A stretch of 64,000 nucleotides of DNA from Solenopsis invicta. Its lineage: Eukaryota; Arthropoda; Insecta; Hymenoptera; Formicidae. Location: contig NC_052667.1 of assembly GCF_016802725.1 (NCBI RefSeq), forward strand, positions 21,598,346 through 21,662,345, written 5' to 3'. Each line of letters starts with the position of its first letter. The stretch's first letter is position 1. Below, in pieces: positions 12,181 through 24,072 of the stretch. A program made the translations under genes and the position numbers. Below the pieces are notes generated by a model that saw only the letters and a program-made list of their open reading frames with translations, had not been told where the DNA came from and searched no databases.

Positions 12181-13845
12181 GCAAGGAATATTTTGCAAAA
12201 AATATATATATTCCTTTGAAGTATATCGTTTGTCACATGTACCTCATCAAAGAATGCATTCCATATCGCCAAGTAGCGCGCGTATCAATCGCAAACTTTT
12301 TCAATAAAAAAAAAGAAATATTCCTGTATATTACTCGATCGTAGTCTCGGTTGGCTATATTGATTCATCCGGCAAACGCTTTGCAAGATATTACAGCATT
12401 CTTCTTTCACAGCACATTTTTATTCTCCGCGCGTTTAACAAGTAGTGACGATCGATATTGGTCAGACGGCTCGAGATCTCGGCGAGAAAAACGTACATCT
12501 TTACGTTAAAAGTTTTTAATTCACGAAATCTTACAAATACATATTTAACAATATTCCGATTTCTTTTTCTTTTAAAAGAGCAAACGTAGAAAACAATTTG
12601 GTAGGATGTAAGCTCGAAGCAGTCATTTTGGAAATGTCGTCTTGTGCCGTTTCGATTGAATCCAATTCCAGTGGATTTTCACTTTGCCTTCCGAGCAGTG
12701 TCGCAAAATATTCGTTGGCGAAAAAGAAAGCGGAATATCGATTAAGAAGTCATTCAAAAAGCTGCATCGTAATGACTGGGTCCAGTCAGAGGCGACGGAA
12801 ACTGTATTCTTTGAGCAAAACTGCTTGGCGTAACTGCCGCAACAGGACTGCATCCAATCGCCGGCTGAATGTCCGCAATTCCGGACGCCATTAGGTGGCT
12901 TATTATTTCGTTTTCCCGGGGCGCTATCGCGACACTAGCTTCACTCCGGAGGGACCGTTATCCGGATACGCGACGCCCGAGATCTGGACGGCATTGTGTG
13001 CCCGCGTCAGAAGAAAGAATGTAATCGAAAACAACTGCAGCCAAGCCCAGAGCGAGCTGTTTAAAGAAAGAAAATCGTTTGCGAGGCATTCCATCGTCGC
13101 GGCCTAAGGACGGAGAGGCGCAGACAGCGGAAATAAAATTCCCTGGACTACTAGAGAAAACTAATTATATCGTAACGTAGAATAACGATCGGTTCTTTTA
13201 TCCAGCTATTACGCTCCATCAAGGCGTTCTTCTTTGCAAATTCCCTCGTTGCTATATCTCCTGTAACGTAATAGTAAGTGGCACATTCGTCTTCGCGTTG
13301 TTTCTGGCCATCATTAGATTTGTACTCCTGAATAAATTGCGTGGAATAATCCGGTCCGGAGAGAGAGAGAGCTCTTATATCCTAATTTACGCAGCAATGG
13401 CGGGCACTCCTTGCCTCCGCGGCGAGGAGGTAAGCCAGAACCATCGGTAAGAATTCCTTTCTTCGCAATGGTACCTGTCATCCCCACCCGTGTTTTTATT
13501 ACGCTATTACCATCGGGCCGCGTCCAACCGTAAAATATGTTTTGTACGGCGCGTGATGAACGCGGTGCCAGAAGAAAGCGAGAGAGAAAGCGAGCGTGTG
13601 GGTCGGCGCCGCGCCGTTCACACAGCACAGGAGGGATAGAAAGGCTTTTGCCGGCTCCGGGGGGAGGTGGAGAACCTCCTCTACCCATGCCGGTACCCTG
13701 GCTGCGAGGTCGCGACCACAATCTCTATAATGGACTCGCTAAAGTGTATCCAGAATCTAGGTTCTGCGAGAAAACGGGACGGAGAATGGAGGGGAACAGA
13801 CCCTTTCCGTTCGTAGCCGCACGCTACGGACGCTGCATTATAATC
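12178..13845. other. Mixed stretch, no supported gene
   Basis: At 12598-12894 both strands stay open for 75-99 codons. The plus-strand frame lacks a near-upstream ATG, its first ATG being at about 12633. I recognise no transposase or other family in either reading. 13530-13750 is GC-rich with several open but unsupported frames. Donor-like GAGGTAAGCC occurs at about 13427. Confidence 0.4.
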
Positions 13846-13901
13846 GCGCCTCCCCCTCCCCCCCGACCTCCTTCTCCTTCTCCGTTCTCCTCCTCCTCTC
13901 G
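13846..13901 (+). repeat. Pyrimidine-rich C/T tract
   Basis: CCTCCCCC, CTTCTCC and CTCCTCC words form a near-continuous polypyrimidine stretch with scattered G. Low complexity, no coding value. Confidence 0.85.
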
Positions 13902-15483
13902 CACACACGCCACCTTCCCGGTTGCATTTTATTCACAATGTACCCGCATACGAGCCTGCACAATCGCGAATAAGGCGATAAGATGCCCCGCGTAAATCCC
14001 GCGTATATAGCTAAACATGTATGAACTTCTCCCGGCTGCACCGCGTCTAACGTTACAAGAGCTTCGAAACAGCTTCCAGCGAGAGATATGGTCATTTATT
14101 TTCGCCTTCACGGACACAATCGCGTTGGAGGGCGTTAAATCATTTCGAGACGCATTCGCGATGAAAATTATCGCGATGCATGAATAGAGAAGAAAGTTCA
14201 CGAGGAATTATAAGAACGTAATTTAATCAGTTTATAAACGGAAGATTATCTCTTCGATAATGTTGACTTGGGGATTAATTTGCATTTTACGTGACTGTCG
14301 CGTGTATTTCTTGCTTCTGTGAATGTTCTGAAAAAAAAATCGTTTTATTGCGCGCGATATCGAGTCAAAGCGAAATGCCAAAGAGAAGACTTTCGTCGCA
14401 AGAACGACATTTTTTACTTCGCAGCCAGCAATGTTGATGCCTGCTTCTTGCTATGTATACGTGTATCAGCTTCACCATTATTCTGCTGTCGATCCCTGAC
14501 AAGATAGATGGTGCCTTGATATAAGTGCAGCATCGCGTCCTCCTAGTTGGTGCGTCCGTACGAGAAATATGGTTGCTAAGTGATCGATAAGTGTACGGAC
14601 CGTGATGCCCGGCCATATGTTATGTTTTCGCCAACGTCCGTTCTTGTTTTCATTTTTCTTACCTTTCTCTTCGATAATAACGTCTATATTCTCTAAGGCA
14701 TTTCTGGCGCGGTGCAGATATAGGTGTATCCACAAGATATATATGTATATATATACACATATATAAAAGTAAATCAAATATACCTTTCATGTTATGATCA
14801 AATCAGGCAATGATATATCTCACGACGTTGTTATTACGTCGTTATTTAATAGAATATATCCGACTTTCGAAAATATGGAGGAGTCTTATTTTCATATTCA
14901 TCGTCACGTGAAAATTTTTCTAGTTAAAGTTCACTACGTTTTACAATATTCTCTTTCGGAACCACCGAACATCAGCCGCCAAGAGACAATGTCTTGAACC
15001 GCCGGGGTCGACAGTTGACTTCGCCGTTTGTTATTCTCCGATCGCATAGACAAATTCGATTTCCCGAAGTTCCGAACTAGCAAGAAGCATTCGTCACTGC
15101 GAATCTAAATTCGACGAAGTTTTTTCGTGCCGCTGCACAATGACCTCATCTGAACGTCGCGTGACGTCTGGTAAAGTTTGGAATAAAGAAGACGATAGGC
15201 GGGAAAGGAGCGAAAAGGCAGAGAGGGGTAGACGCGGGGCAAGAAATAGATTGATTCCTAGCCCTGTCCCCCGAAGACAATTTGTACTCGACCTCGTACT
15301 CTCTCCACGATCGTCTCTTTCGTTCGCTCGTGAGCGGGAAGTAAAGCCCGGCTCTTTTTTTTCCATCTGGGGCATCCACCCCTCGTCCCCGCCATGCCGC
15401 AGGTCCGTCGCTCGTTTCGTCTCGTACGAAAGTCGGGTACGGGGCGACGTGGAATCGTGGGATCAACGGGGAGAGACGTTTCA
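13902..15483. other. Mixed stretch, no supported gene
   Basis: Includes a short TA microsatellite at 14733-14765. An ATG at 15140 opens a 149-codon frame (start reading MTSSERRVTSGK) in CpG-rich DNA, but it overlaps a 146-codon minus-strand frame and has Arg/Ser/Pro-rich composition, so I do not call it. Confidence 0.4.
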
Positions 15484-15533
15484 CCCCTCTCACCCTCTTC
15501 CCACTTCCCCCCTCCCCCCACCTCTCTGCCCCC
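15484..15533 (-). other. G-quadruplex-prone tract on the minus strand
   Basis: The plus strand has six runs of three to six C (from 15484, 15493, 15500, 15507, 15514 and 15529) separated by short mostly T/A spacers. The minus strand therefore satisfies the four-run G-quadruplex pattern with short loops, and the plus strand could form an i-motif. No promoter or gene boundary is identifiable next to it. Confidence 0.7.
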
Positions 15534-17178
15534 GTGGACCTACGAGACGGCACATAGCGAGACTTACCCTCCGACACCGCGGTCATTAATCACTCGACGG
15601 TCTCGTGTAGCACCGTCACCGTGGCTCTGAAAACGGTGGCTTCTTCATCCCGATCTGGATGATCAAACTCGCCGCCGAAACGGTACAACGGAAGAAGAGA
15701 AACGCGAGCGCAATCTGCCTAAGTGATCCCGGGCCGGCTCTTTTCCGATGATGCCATCGCATCTGTCGCGATAATTTGATATGTAAATATAGCGCACCCC
15801 CTTGAAACGCGGTATACGAAATGTTGTTTCACTTCCCTTGCGTCACATGTTACCTCATTTCCCTAAATATTCTCGGATTTGCAGAATTATAGACATTGCT
15901 ATTTTTAATAATATGGTACAAATATGTGTGTGCGCGTATAACGATAGAATATACTGTTCACGATACTTTGGAAAACTTCAGAAGCTCCTCGTGGAGATAG
16001 AAGCGCAACGTGCAATTGCGGAAATAGTGTTGTAAAATCGAGGGATTCCAACTTTAAAAGTGTAATAAAATAAGAGACCCCGAGCAAAGTAAGGCGTAGT
16101 TAGATCCTACGTTAACGATATCGCATTTTAAAGCGTCGAACATTCTGCCAATATTCTGATAGCAGTTTCTACTCTGCGATTACATCGAAAAAAAGCTTCG
16201 TCGAAGCTGAAGCATATGCCGAAAATTCGCGTTCAAATTCTCTCACTCCGAAGAAGGAATACGAGAGGTGCACGAGGGATATCAAATTGAGCGGTTTTAA
16301 AAATAATATTTGTTAATTGACAACTAACGCGCCGTTATTCGTAACACGTTTAGCAAAATCTTTGACGAAAATCGGTGAATACATATCAAGGATTGGCGGG
16401 GGAAGGATTTTCTTCCAATGATAATGGATTCTGCAAGATGGGAACTTGAACAATGCTGGTACTTTTAACGCGACACGATTTTAACCGGGCGTAAGGATAC
16501 GAATAAAACGCGAGATATCGACTGGCGATCATAAAGGGAAGAAAGGACCTTCCATTTCGGTCGAAACAGGCCATTACTCGAAACTTGCCCCGCCCTCGAG
16601 AGCACAAAGTCGTCGACGAACATAGCACATCCTTCCGTGTAAGAGAGAGAGAGAAAGAGAAAGACCAGAAGAAGCGAAAGAAGCTCCGGCGGATTAATTA
16701 AGTCTCTCCTAACGGTGTAGACTTCGCTGTCGACTTTTCTTATCCTTCTATACCCTGGCCCCACCTCCGCCTCAACTTCCGAATCTGCTTCTCGATCTCG
16801 TTCCTTTCTGCGCACGTCGATGATTTCTTCTATTTTTTTTTTATTTCCTTTTCTTTTTTTCAACCCGACTCGGTTGCTCCTCCATTTAGCCGTTCTAGGA
16901 CTCGGACCCTCCAATTTCGCGTCACCGCCTGCCGAGCATTTAATATTTAATTCGAGCACGCGAAAGGAAAGCGACAGAGTTTCCCGGAGCTTCAGGACGG
17001 CCGGCTATAACGGATGGAGCAGGAACGTCGACGTCGCGGACTGCTCTATATGCCGCACGCCGCTTCCTAACGTCGCCTTTAACGAGTCGACAAGTACCTT
17101 CGCCAAGTCACCTCTCGCGCCTCGTCGCTCTTCTTAGGCCGGTAGGCGCACTTTGCATTCCAAGGAGCACCTCGATGA
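15534..17178. other. Mixed stretch with a GA microsatellite
   Basis: No supported gene. (GA)n with AAAG interruptions lies at 16641-16664 and a T-rich run at about 16831-16860. A minus-strand frame at 16465-16959 reads through the purine-rich area and is Lys/Arg/Glu-rich, consistent with repeat origin. Confidence 0.45.
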
Positions 17179-17205
17179 GGGAGGGAGGGGCTGGGGGAAG
17201 GGGGG
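17179..17205 (+). other. G-quadruplex-prone tract
   Basis: Five G runs (3, 3, 4, 5 and 6 G) with loops of one to two bases lie within 27 bp. This fits the canonical quadruplex pattern very well. A perfect CRE-type palindrome follows 30 bp downstream. Confidence 0.75.
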
Positions 17206-17234
17206 CGAGCACCGTCGAGCAGTCGTCAGTCGAA

Positions 17235-17242
17235 TGACGTCA
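17235..17242. promoter_or_regulatory. CRE-type palindrome TGACGTCA
   Basis: Exact 8-bp CREB/ATF consensus. Two further exact copies occur at 31051-31058 and 50053-50060. About one copy is expected by chance in 64 kb, so the motif alone is weak evidence. Its position 30 bp from a strong G-quadruplex motif is the only added reason to list it. Confidence 0.2.
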
Positions 17243-20200
17243 GAGAATTTGAAGGATCGATTCTGAATTCCGACTTCTTTTCAGAGCACGCAGCGAACGA
17301 GGGCGTGTTCTCCCTTTTCGCACAAAATCGCACGATATTATCCGGACCAGTGGGGAGTTAATTTCATTACAGATACAATTGGCTACGTGAATCTCGCAAA
17401 TGAACATTGATAATCTGCTGAGTGCCGCAGTTTTCGAAACTCCGGGCGTAATTGACGAACATTATTTATCGTATCAAAGCAATTCTGCATTAATACATGC
17501 AAAAAAGAATAAACCGTTCCATTTGTTCGTTCGCTCGTTCGTTATTCAAATTTTAAAATAAAACGTTTCAGATTTTTGATTCCGGGTTTTTCGTGCGATT
17601 TTAAGGCAAGCATTTACATTTATATCTCGAGGTGATCTCGCAATAACGGAAACGATATCGATCGCGAGTTTTCAATTAACACACTTCTCTCCCTCGATCG
17701 AGAAACTCCGCGGGAAAGCGTAGTAGCTGATGAAAATAATCAGATGCGTTTAAGAAAACGGCGAGCTCTCTCATTGACGATTGCTCCTCCGGAAAAGAGT
17801 CGACCGTAAGAATCCCGAGCGAACCGGTTTCATTCTCGCGCTCGCGCGTAAAAATCCATCGCTTCTCTCGCCCTCGTTTCTCTTTTTCTCTCTCTCTCTC
17901 TCCCTCTCGCGTTTCACTCCTTCGCTTCACACGGCATTTGGACCCTCGACGATTCGCGGGAAAGCTTTACGAGAGTCAGGCGAAGAAACTCGGCGAGCTC
18001 GCGACCCTCGAGCTTTAACAGACGTACTTTCATTAACGCCTCGACGGTCTGCCAGAGCCTGCCGAGCTCGCTCTCTCTCTTCGAGAAGAGGAAGAAGAGG
18101 TGTCGAGTAGGAAACATTTCGTAGCGAATCGACGCCCAGAAATTAAACACGCTGCGTCCCATTCACGCGAACAACGGTCAGTTAAAGAACGAACGATTTT
18201 CAAACGCGAGATGTTAATTTCATGCGCCATTGAATGCGTACAACTAACCAATCCGTCCGCGTAAATCCGCTCGTGCGAAGCGGCACGAAATTACTTTGAC
18301 GATTTTATCGCGAGATAACCATAAGGGATACAATAAAATTGAAAATTCTCAATCGCGAGGGATAAATCCGAACGCAACGTAACCGCGCCATCGCCGTCGT
18401 TAACGAAAACAAATCTTCGCCAGGGACGTTGGCGCCCAGTAAGAGGATCACCGGCACTTTGTAATAATGATTCGTGCGAAATCGACGTAATCCCTTATGT
18501 AATATCCCAGCTGTCGCGACCGAAGTGTTAAAATTCCTGCGTCCCAGCCAGCGTACCCAGCCAGCCGTAGCCCGACGCCGGAAACTTCATACATTTTCCA
18601 TGGTCCGCTGATTCCCGGATTCACCAACGCGCATTATCGCGCTGATGGCGGCTACTTCCACTCCATCTCTGTACATCGCACCCCCGTCTACCAGCGCGCT
18701 GCTGTCTTTGTCCTCATATTTCCAAATCCGATGCTTCGGTGAGGGGGAAAAAAAACCGGCAAAAACCATTGGCCAGTGCTTTATTTCGCGGTATAATATC
18801 AGAAGCGTATTCCGAACGGTACAGCGATAAAATATCCTAGTAATTTTAACGCAAACCATTTGGAACTTTTATTTAAACTATCCGTCAAACATTTCCGCGC
18901 GTAAAGAAAAAAAATGTTTGTTTTCTTTTTTTTTACCTTTCATTCTCGCATTGATTTCATTGACAATACTGGATTTTATTACAAAATAGCAAATATTCTG
19001 CTCTCATTAACGATCATCGAGCAATTATCGAAAGTAGTGAAATTTTAACCGGTTTAATTTTCGATGCAAAAGCATGCGTTGCGTCGACAGTCATCAGATT
19101 TGCATTGCCCCGAAGTGATTGTCGTTTTCTTGCGCGTCGACATTCAAATCCATCGACAGTATATCGATTTTAATCATCGTTATTCAGTAGTAACCTGAAT
19201 ACTATAATGACCTCGTAATACTAATAAAGTTCAGGAAGTTTATGAACTTCCAGACCGGTCGTGTCGTCGTTTTCCCAATGGAAGAGTGCTACACTCAATT
19301 AAACTTGCTCGAAATCAAGGCTGGGACCAGCCGGCCGCACCGGCATCAGTGCGATGGCACATCTCATTCGTAAATTCGCTTTTTGCGCGCAGCGTGACGC
19401 GAATAATTTTCCAGCGACCCTTTGCGCCGTCGGTCTCTTCCTACCTCGCACCCTCCGAGCTCGGATCGATATTTGTAATTTATCATTTGTATGCAGCGCG
19501 ATAGAGAGCAGCCGACGTGGAGACCGCCACCGATGCGTCCGCTTCAAGGAGAAATGATCCGCCGATGTCCTTCGAGCACTCCGCAGGGAACGAGGCGTGA
19601 AAAACATAGGAGAAGAAGAAGGAGAAGGGAGAGGGAGAGAAAGAGAAAAGACGGAAATTTCTGTTTCATGTATCTAGAAATCGCATGGGATGCGCCACGG
19701 TTTTCTGTCTTTACCCGCGACAAAAAAAGAGCTTAATTTCATTAGCCATTCGCATCGAGACAATGCAACCTATTCGGGGAACATCTACGCGGTACCGAGG
19801 GGCGAATTAAATAAACGCGCGTGGGAGAGATATCCGGAGTACCGGACGCTATTCAAGGGAATGCATCCAGTGCATCTCTGAATTCTCTGAATGTCGGTCG
19901 TCGACCCTTTCACGCGTATTAGTCGACGTTGCACGCTCTACGTACCCAGCATATTTAAATGTTAATATTTTAATTGGCAAGCCTACATCTTCTCGCGAGC
20001 AAATTGGTACAGGGGGGCTTCTTTAAATTCCTTTTTTTTTTTAAATTATGCGCTTGGAGCAAATGGCGCGCGGTCCTATAAAGCGTTGCTATTACATGCT
20101 ATGCAAACACTAATCTTGAGAGCCGTGTTCATTTCAATTCACATTACGGCTGTCCGCGCAGCTTGGAAATAACGTAGTCGTCGAGGACGCAAGTAGCGAA

Positions 20201-20526
20201 TGCGCTTATCGCGATGTAAAGCAGTTTCGCGCTCAATGTGGCCCGACGAAGAAATTTCTCCGGGCGCGACGCGACGACTAAATCGAGACATCGTCGCGAA
20301 ACACGACACGGACACACGTGTACAGGCCATCCGTTTCTCCTTTCGGCGTCTCGAGAGCTGAACACTCTCGTCGCTCAATTTGTATGTTAATTCGCGAGTG
20401 TTTGTCGGGCAGCGGTCCGCTTAATAATGTCATGTTTATTCAGCGATGATATCGCTGTGGGCGCCGTGGCGCGCGGCACATTCGCAATCGGTGTCACCGG
20501 CTACTCGCACCCTTCGCGTACGCGGC
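17243..20526. other. Mixed stretch, no supported gene
   Basis: Contains an acceptor-like CGACTTCTTTTCAG ending at about 17284, a TTCG tetranucleotide run at about 17524-17546, and a CT microsatellite at 17886-17908. Frames that stay open in 17780-18160 and 19300-19730 have no recognisable content. Purine-rich AGAAGA repeats at 19609-19650 explain the Arg-rich frame there. Confidence 0.45.
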
Positions 20527-20553
20527 GGGGGGAGGGGAGGGGGAGGAAGGGGG
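20527..20553 (+). other. G-quadruplex-prone tract
   Basis: Runs of six, four, five and five G are separated by A, A and AGGAA. The canonical four-run pattern is met. It is embedded in a CpG-rich block with no identifiable gene. Confidence 0.75.
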
Positions 20554-21487
20554 CGAAAAAAAACGTCGGCCCATAATTATATCCCCTTTTTCACCCTCAC
20601 GCAACATCGCCAGGCGGTTTCGTACAAAAATCGCCGCGCCGCTAGTTCTCGTTTGCATAAATACGGGCACTGTCGCCGTACCGTACATACGGGTCGAGAT
20701 AAAAAGTCACGCACGAGAAGTAAGAATAATGACCGTCGCCGCCACCGCCGCCGCGGAGCTGAAGCGAGCCCGGCAATATGACAAAACATGAGAATGATAT
20801 TTATTTAATTGCCGGATGTTACGCGCTCGTAAACGCATTAGCGGCCCGTAAGTCGCCACGGCGCGGTCGACCACGCGCGCGACGGCGGTGATTTCTGCGG
20901 CGCGCGGGCGGCAGAGGCCCCCGCAATCAGGGGATAGCTTCATTTCGCGACTTCATCAATTTTTATTAGGATCACGAACGCGCGCGTTCGTTTATATTCC
21001 CGCGTGGAGGCGAACGAACAAGCGCCTAAAATTCGATCAAATGGACATTCATATAGAGTGGCGACTCGTGTGCGATGCAACGAGTGTATCTATATTTATT
21101 GCACGCGTGTGCACCGCGTGCATTCGGAACCGTCCATTAAACTGAGCAAAAACGCCTTACGACAGAATCAAATTTGACCTTCGGCGCGTTCAACCTACCG
21201 TCCTCGGATCGATAGCGCCGATGATCAGCGGAAAATCGTATAGCCGGAGGTTTCTCGGAGTACAGCGGAAAAGCGGATGGTGCGTCATTCGCTTGCCGCA
21301 AACAATCCAGCGGGCGTTCGACCAATCCCAAAGCATTCCAATCCCTTTTTTTATACTCAAGCGTAAACCCGCCTGATCTAGAGCGGAACCAATGAACTCT
21401 ATCCGGCGCATCACTCCTACCAATCTACTTCCCCCGCAGCTATCAAAGCAGGATTCTCCTTTCCCTCGCAACCGAGCGCGAGCTCGG
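20554..21487. other. CpG-rich stretch, no supported gene
   Basis: GC-rich with CGCCGC words near 20730-20760 and 20860-20920. Short frames are open on both strands. None is convincing. Confidence 0.45.
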
Positions 21488-21519
21488 TCTGCCTGCCTGC
21501 CTGCCTGCCTGCCTGCCTA
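21488..21519 (+). repeat. (TGCC)n tetranucleotide array
   Basis: About eight tandem copies of TGCC. The same tetranucleotide family in the opposite orientation, (AGGC)n, occurs at 26462-26497, about 5 kb away. Confidence 0.96.
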
Positions 21520-21526
21520 CCGGCAG

Positions 21527-21562
21527 CACCCTCTCTCGCGTTTACACACGCGAGAGAGGGTG
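21527..21562. other. Perfect 15-bp hairpin with 6-nt loop
   Basis: CACCCTCTCTCGCGT (21527-21541) is followed by the loop TTACAC and then its exact reverse complement (21548-21562). It lies 7 bp downstream of the TGCC array. A 15-bp perfect stem with a 6-nt loop is stable as DNA cruciform or RNA. It is too short for a typical animal microRNA precursor, and no T run follows. The stem is partly CT/GA simple sequence, so slippage-related origin is possible. Confidence 0.85.
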
Positions 21563-21647
21563 GTAGGTACTCGAGCGAGTCGAATTACCCGACGGGCGCG
21601 TCGGGCTTCTGGTACCACAGGCTTCAATCCATTCGTCGCTCCGGCCA

Positions 21648-21666
21648 CCCACCCCCCGTCCCACCC
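21648..21666 (-). other. Compact G-quadruplex-prone tract on the minus strand
   Basis: The plus strand carries C runs of three, six, three and three separated by A, GT and A. The minus strand is therefore a very compact quadruplex motif with loops of one, two and one base. It lies 85 bp from the 15-bp hairpin. Confidence 0.75.
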
Positions 21667-21823
21667 TACGCTTTTCCGCCCTCACTCTTTCTCTCGTTCC
21701 CGACGAGAGAACAGCCGCCGAATACGAGCTGCTGAATGTCCGCGGTACACTCTTGTGCGCGTGCGACCACCCGTAAAAATGCGAAAAACAAGATGACGCG
21801 CCGTATATTGGATTCCGAAATTC

Positions 21824-21851
21824 CGCGACGCGATGCGACGCGACGCGTCGC
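21824..21851. repeat. GCGAC pentamer mini-array
   Basis: GCGAC and close variants are tandemly repeated about five times. The same pentamer forms a longer array at 32736-32784, so this motif is prone to local expansion in this genome. Confidence 0.8.
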
Positions 21852-22352
21852 CCGTCGTCCGGCTGTTTGCGTTCGTCCGCTTCCGTGCAACAATTATCCA
21901 CCTCACCGTCCAATGGGACCGAAGTTACTTCCGTCGTTTGAAATTCCGTGTTGTACGACGGTAATTATGGCAATCCGCGCACGCGAGGGACCGACGCTGT
22001 AAATAATATACGTACAGGGATACATTTATTATGCAGACGTTACCGCGATGCCGTATGTGCTGACGACTCCCGTGAAAGAATAATGGAAGAGAATTGAATG
22101 ATCGATCGGTCACTCAATAATGCACACGTCCACGGCTGACACTAACGAACAAAAAATGTTTTCTTAAGGTGACGCGCGACGATCGACCTAAAGATCAATG
22201 ACATCCTACTCATTCTAATGAAATTCTCTCTTTCTAATTCGTTCAAAGATGAATCAGCAATCTTTGAAAAAAGTATAGCAAAGTCCTTGACATTTATAGC
22301 TTTGCGTTGTAAAAGGAATCGGCAATCATCCATTAGTTTTAACATTAAAGAA
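21852..22352. other. Mixed stretch, no supported gene
   Basis: Changes from CpG-rich to AT-rich near 22000. No supported frame or RNA gene. Confidence 0.45.
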
Positions 22353-22381
22353 TCTCTCTCTCTCTCTCTTTCTCTCGACAG
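22353..22381 (+). repeat. CT microsatellite ending in acceptor-like AG
   Basis: CT dinucleotides and TTTCTCTCG lead to ACAG (AG at 22380-22381). An upstream TTTTAACATTAAAG could act as branch point. It would score well as a plus-strand 3' splice site, but the downstream sequence shows no coding character. Confidence 0.85.
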
Positions 22382-22804
22382 AGTTCATTAAATTTGTCAC
22401 GTTTCGCTTTCGCTGCTTTTAATATATCGCGCGACAGGGTGGATCGAACGAAAATTCTCGGCGCCTTTAATTACTGCCGGCAATAAGTAATTTCACAACG
22501 GCACACGGAGCGCATAATAAGGCAACTATGTTACCACGCGACGCAGCTTCGACGGATATGATGTTGTAAAATATATGACGTTACTCGTCATTACAAGTTT
22601 GTAGAATGCGCCGAGTTAATTAGCGAAGGACTTTGTCGTCCGTCCGCTCTCTGCCTCTTCTATGAATCTTCGAGCCCACGGTGCGGAAACACGAAAGGAG
22701 CGAGCACGATAGAAGGATAGATGACGGCTAAGGACACTTTGTCCCGAAGTTTCGTCGCCCATCCGGCAAATCGCCGCTCCATTCGCCCGCTAGCTTTCTC
22801 TCGT

Positions 22805-22840
22805 TATATAAGATCAAGCCGAAACGTTATATATTCATTA
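22805..22840 (+). promoter_or_regulatory. Possible TATA and initiator pair
   Basis: TATATAAG at 22805 is followed by an initiator-like TTCATTA with its A at 22837, a spacing of 32 bases. That is right for a TATA-dependent insect core promoter. No transcript or reading frame downstream supports it, and AT-rich motifs of this kind are common. Confidence 0.2.
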
Positions 22841-23035
22841 ACCCTCCGCTAGTTTTATTTCTCGCGCCACAGGGACTTGGTTCTACCGTTGGGCGATCCC
22901 CTTCCCCTTGGTTGCCAGCGGTTTATGTCGGTGGACCGTATTATAAAGCTCTTCATTACACTAACTCGAGCCGGATCTCCGTAAGGAGAGATAGGTACCC
23001 ATTCGTCCCTTTTTATCCTCTTCTTTCATCCACGC

Positions 23036-23070
23036 TCTCGTCGTCGTCGTCGTAGTCGTCGTCGTCGTCA
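23036..23070 (+). repeat. (TCG)n microsatellite
   Basis: About eleven TCG units with one TAG interruption. On the minus strand it reads as an Asp run. Confidence 0.95.
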
Positions 23071-23609
23071 CCTAAAAGGAAACGAGCCCGGGCTCCGCGG
23101 CTCAAGGCGAGAAATCCTTGATTAGTTCGCCCGGCCCGGTCTCCCTCCTTCCTGCCACCTTTCTCTTCTCGCAAGAGATACGATCTTCTCGCGAATTTCT
23201 GAAGTATCATGTTTCCTTTCGTCTCGCCCCCGTGAGACTCGATCCTTTGATTCTCCGAGAGCCTTTCAGCACCAACTCCTGCGAAAGCTCACTACGTACG
23301 ATGGTGCGAGACGGTTGTATATATGACGGTTTAATTACATTTCACACACGTCGAAATAAAGAAAAAAAATCACGTATATACATGGCACAAATGGCGATCA
23401 AACATTACAATAGCATTATATGACTGCAGCCTACATTGAGAATGGAGATTGACTGTTCTAAGCTTTCAGCAATTTATAGACTGCTCTCGTCTACACGTAG
23501 CAAGAATGGTTTTTACTTATTTGCAACCTCAAAATACGGGCACACGTAACATCTAGTGCGCTCCTTTCACCCGCCTTCGCGATCGCGAACACCTTCCCTC
23601 GATTTCTTC

Positions 23610-23611
<2 letters not shown>

Positions 23612-23651
<40 letters not shown>
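23612..23651 (+). repeat. (CT)n microsatellite
   Basis: About 40 bp of CT with one TTT interruption near the end. Confidence 0.97.
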
Positions 23652-23653
<2 letters not shown>

Positions 23654-24013
23654 ATATTATTCGAACACACACAAAGGTCTTCCGTGTATTTCTTTCTTTG
23701 CCGGCGTGGCATAGTCGTCGCGTCTCGCACATAAGTTCGACGTCAGCGTCTCGACCAGCGTGCCGACCTAGTCGCGAGGCTGCCGCAGTTGATTTCAATC
23801 CACCGTTTCTCCCCGCCTACCCACCGTCTCTAGCAGTCGTTCGAGCTACCAACCCTTATTCCTATCCGGGGGAGATTTCAATGGAAAGTTATAGGAAATT
23901 CACGGTGGCGGCGACAAGAGCCGTCGGTGTCGGTGAGAGTCAAACTGGTAACGTCTACGGACCATTGTCGAGCACGCCTAGCTGCCGACAGTCGAATGCC
24001 GACATTCGACACT

Positions 24014-24072
24014 GGCAGACGACGACGACGACGACGACGACAGCGATGACGGCGACGACGTCAAGGACGACA
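24014..24072 (+). repeat. (GAC)n-type trinucleotide run
   Basis: Eight or so perfect GAC units followed by imperfect GAC, GGC and GAT units. The Thr-rich frame through it is a repeat artefact. Confidence 0.92.

Noticed and set aside
11678..12184. 168- and 172-codon frames on opposite strands
   Set aside because: Both depend on the CT/GA array at 12121-12177 for openness.
12598..12894. Overlapping frames on both strands, considered as a transposase remnant
   Set aside because: I could find no DDE-type motif or other transposase signature in either translation, and the plus frame lacks an ATG at its beginning.
17521..17550. Resemblance to the miR-375 seed region (TTTGTTCGTTCG)
   Set aside because: The similarity is due to a TTCG tetranucleotide run, and no matching opposite arm forms a microRNA-like hairpin.
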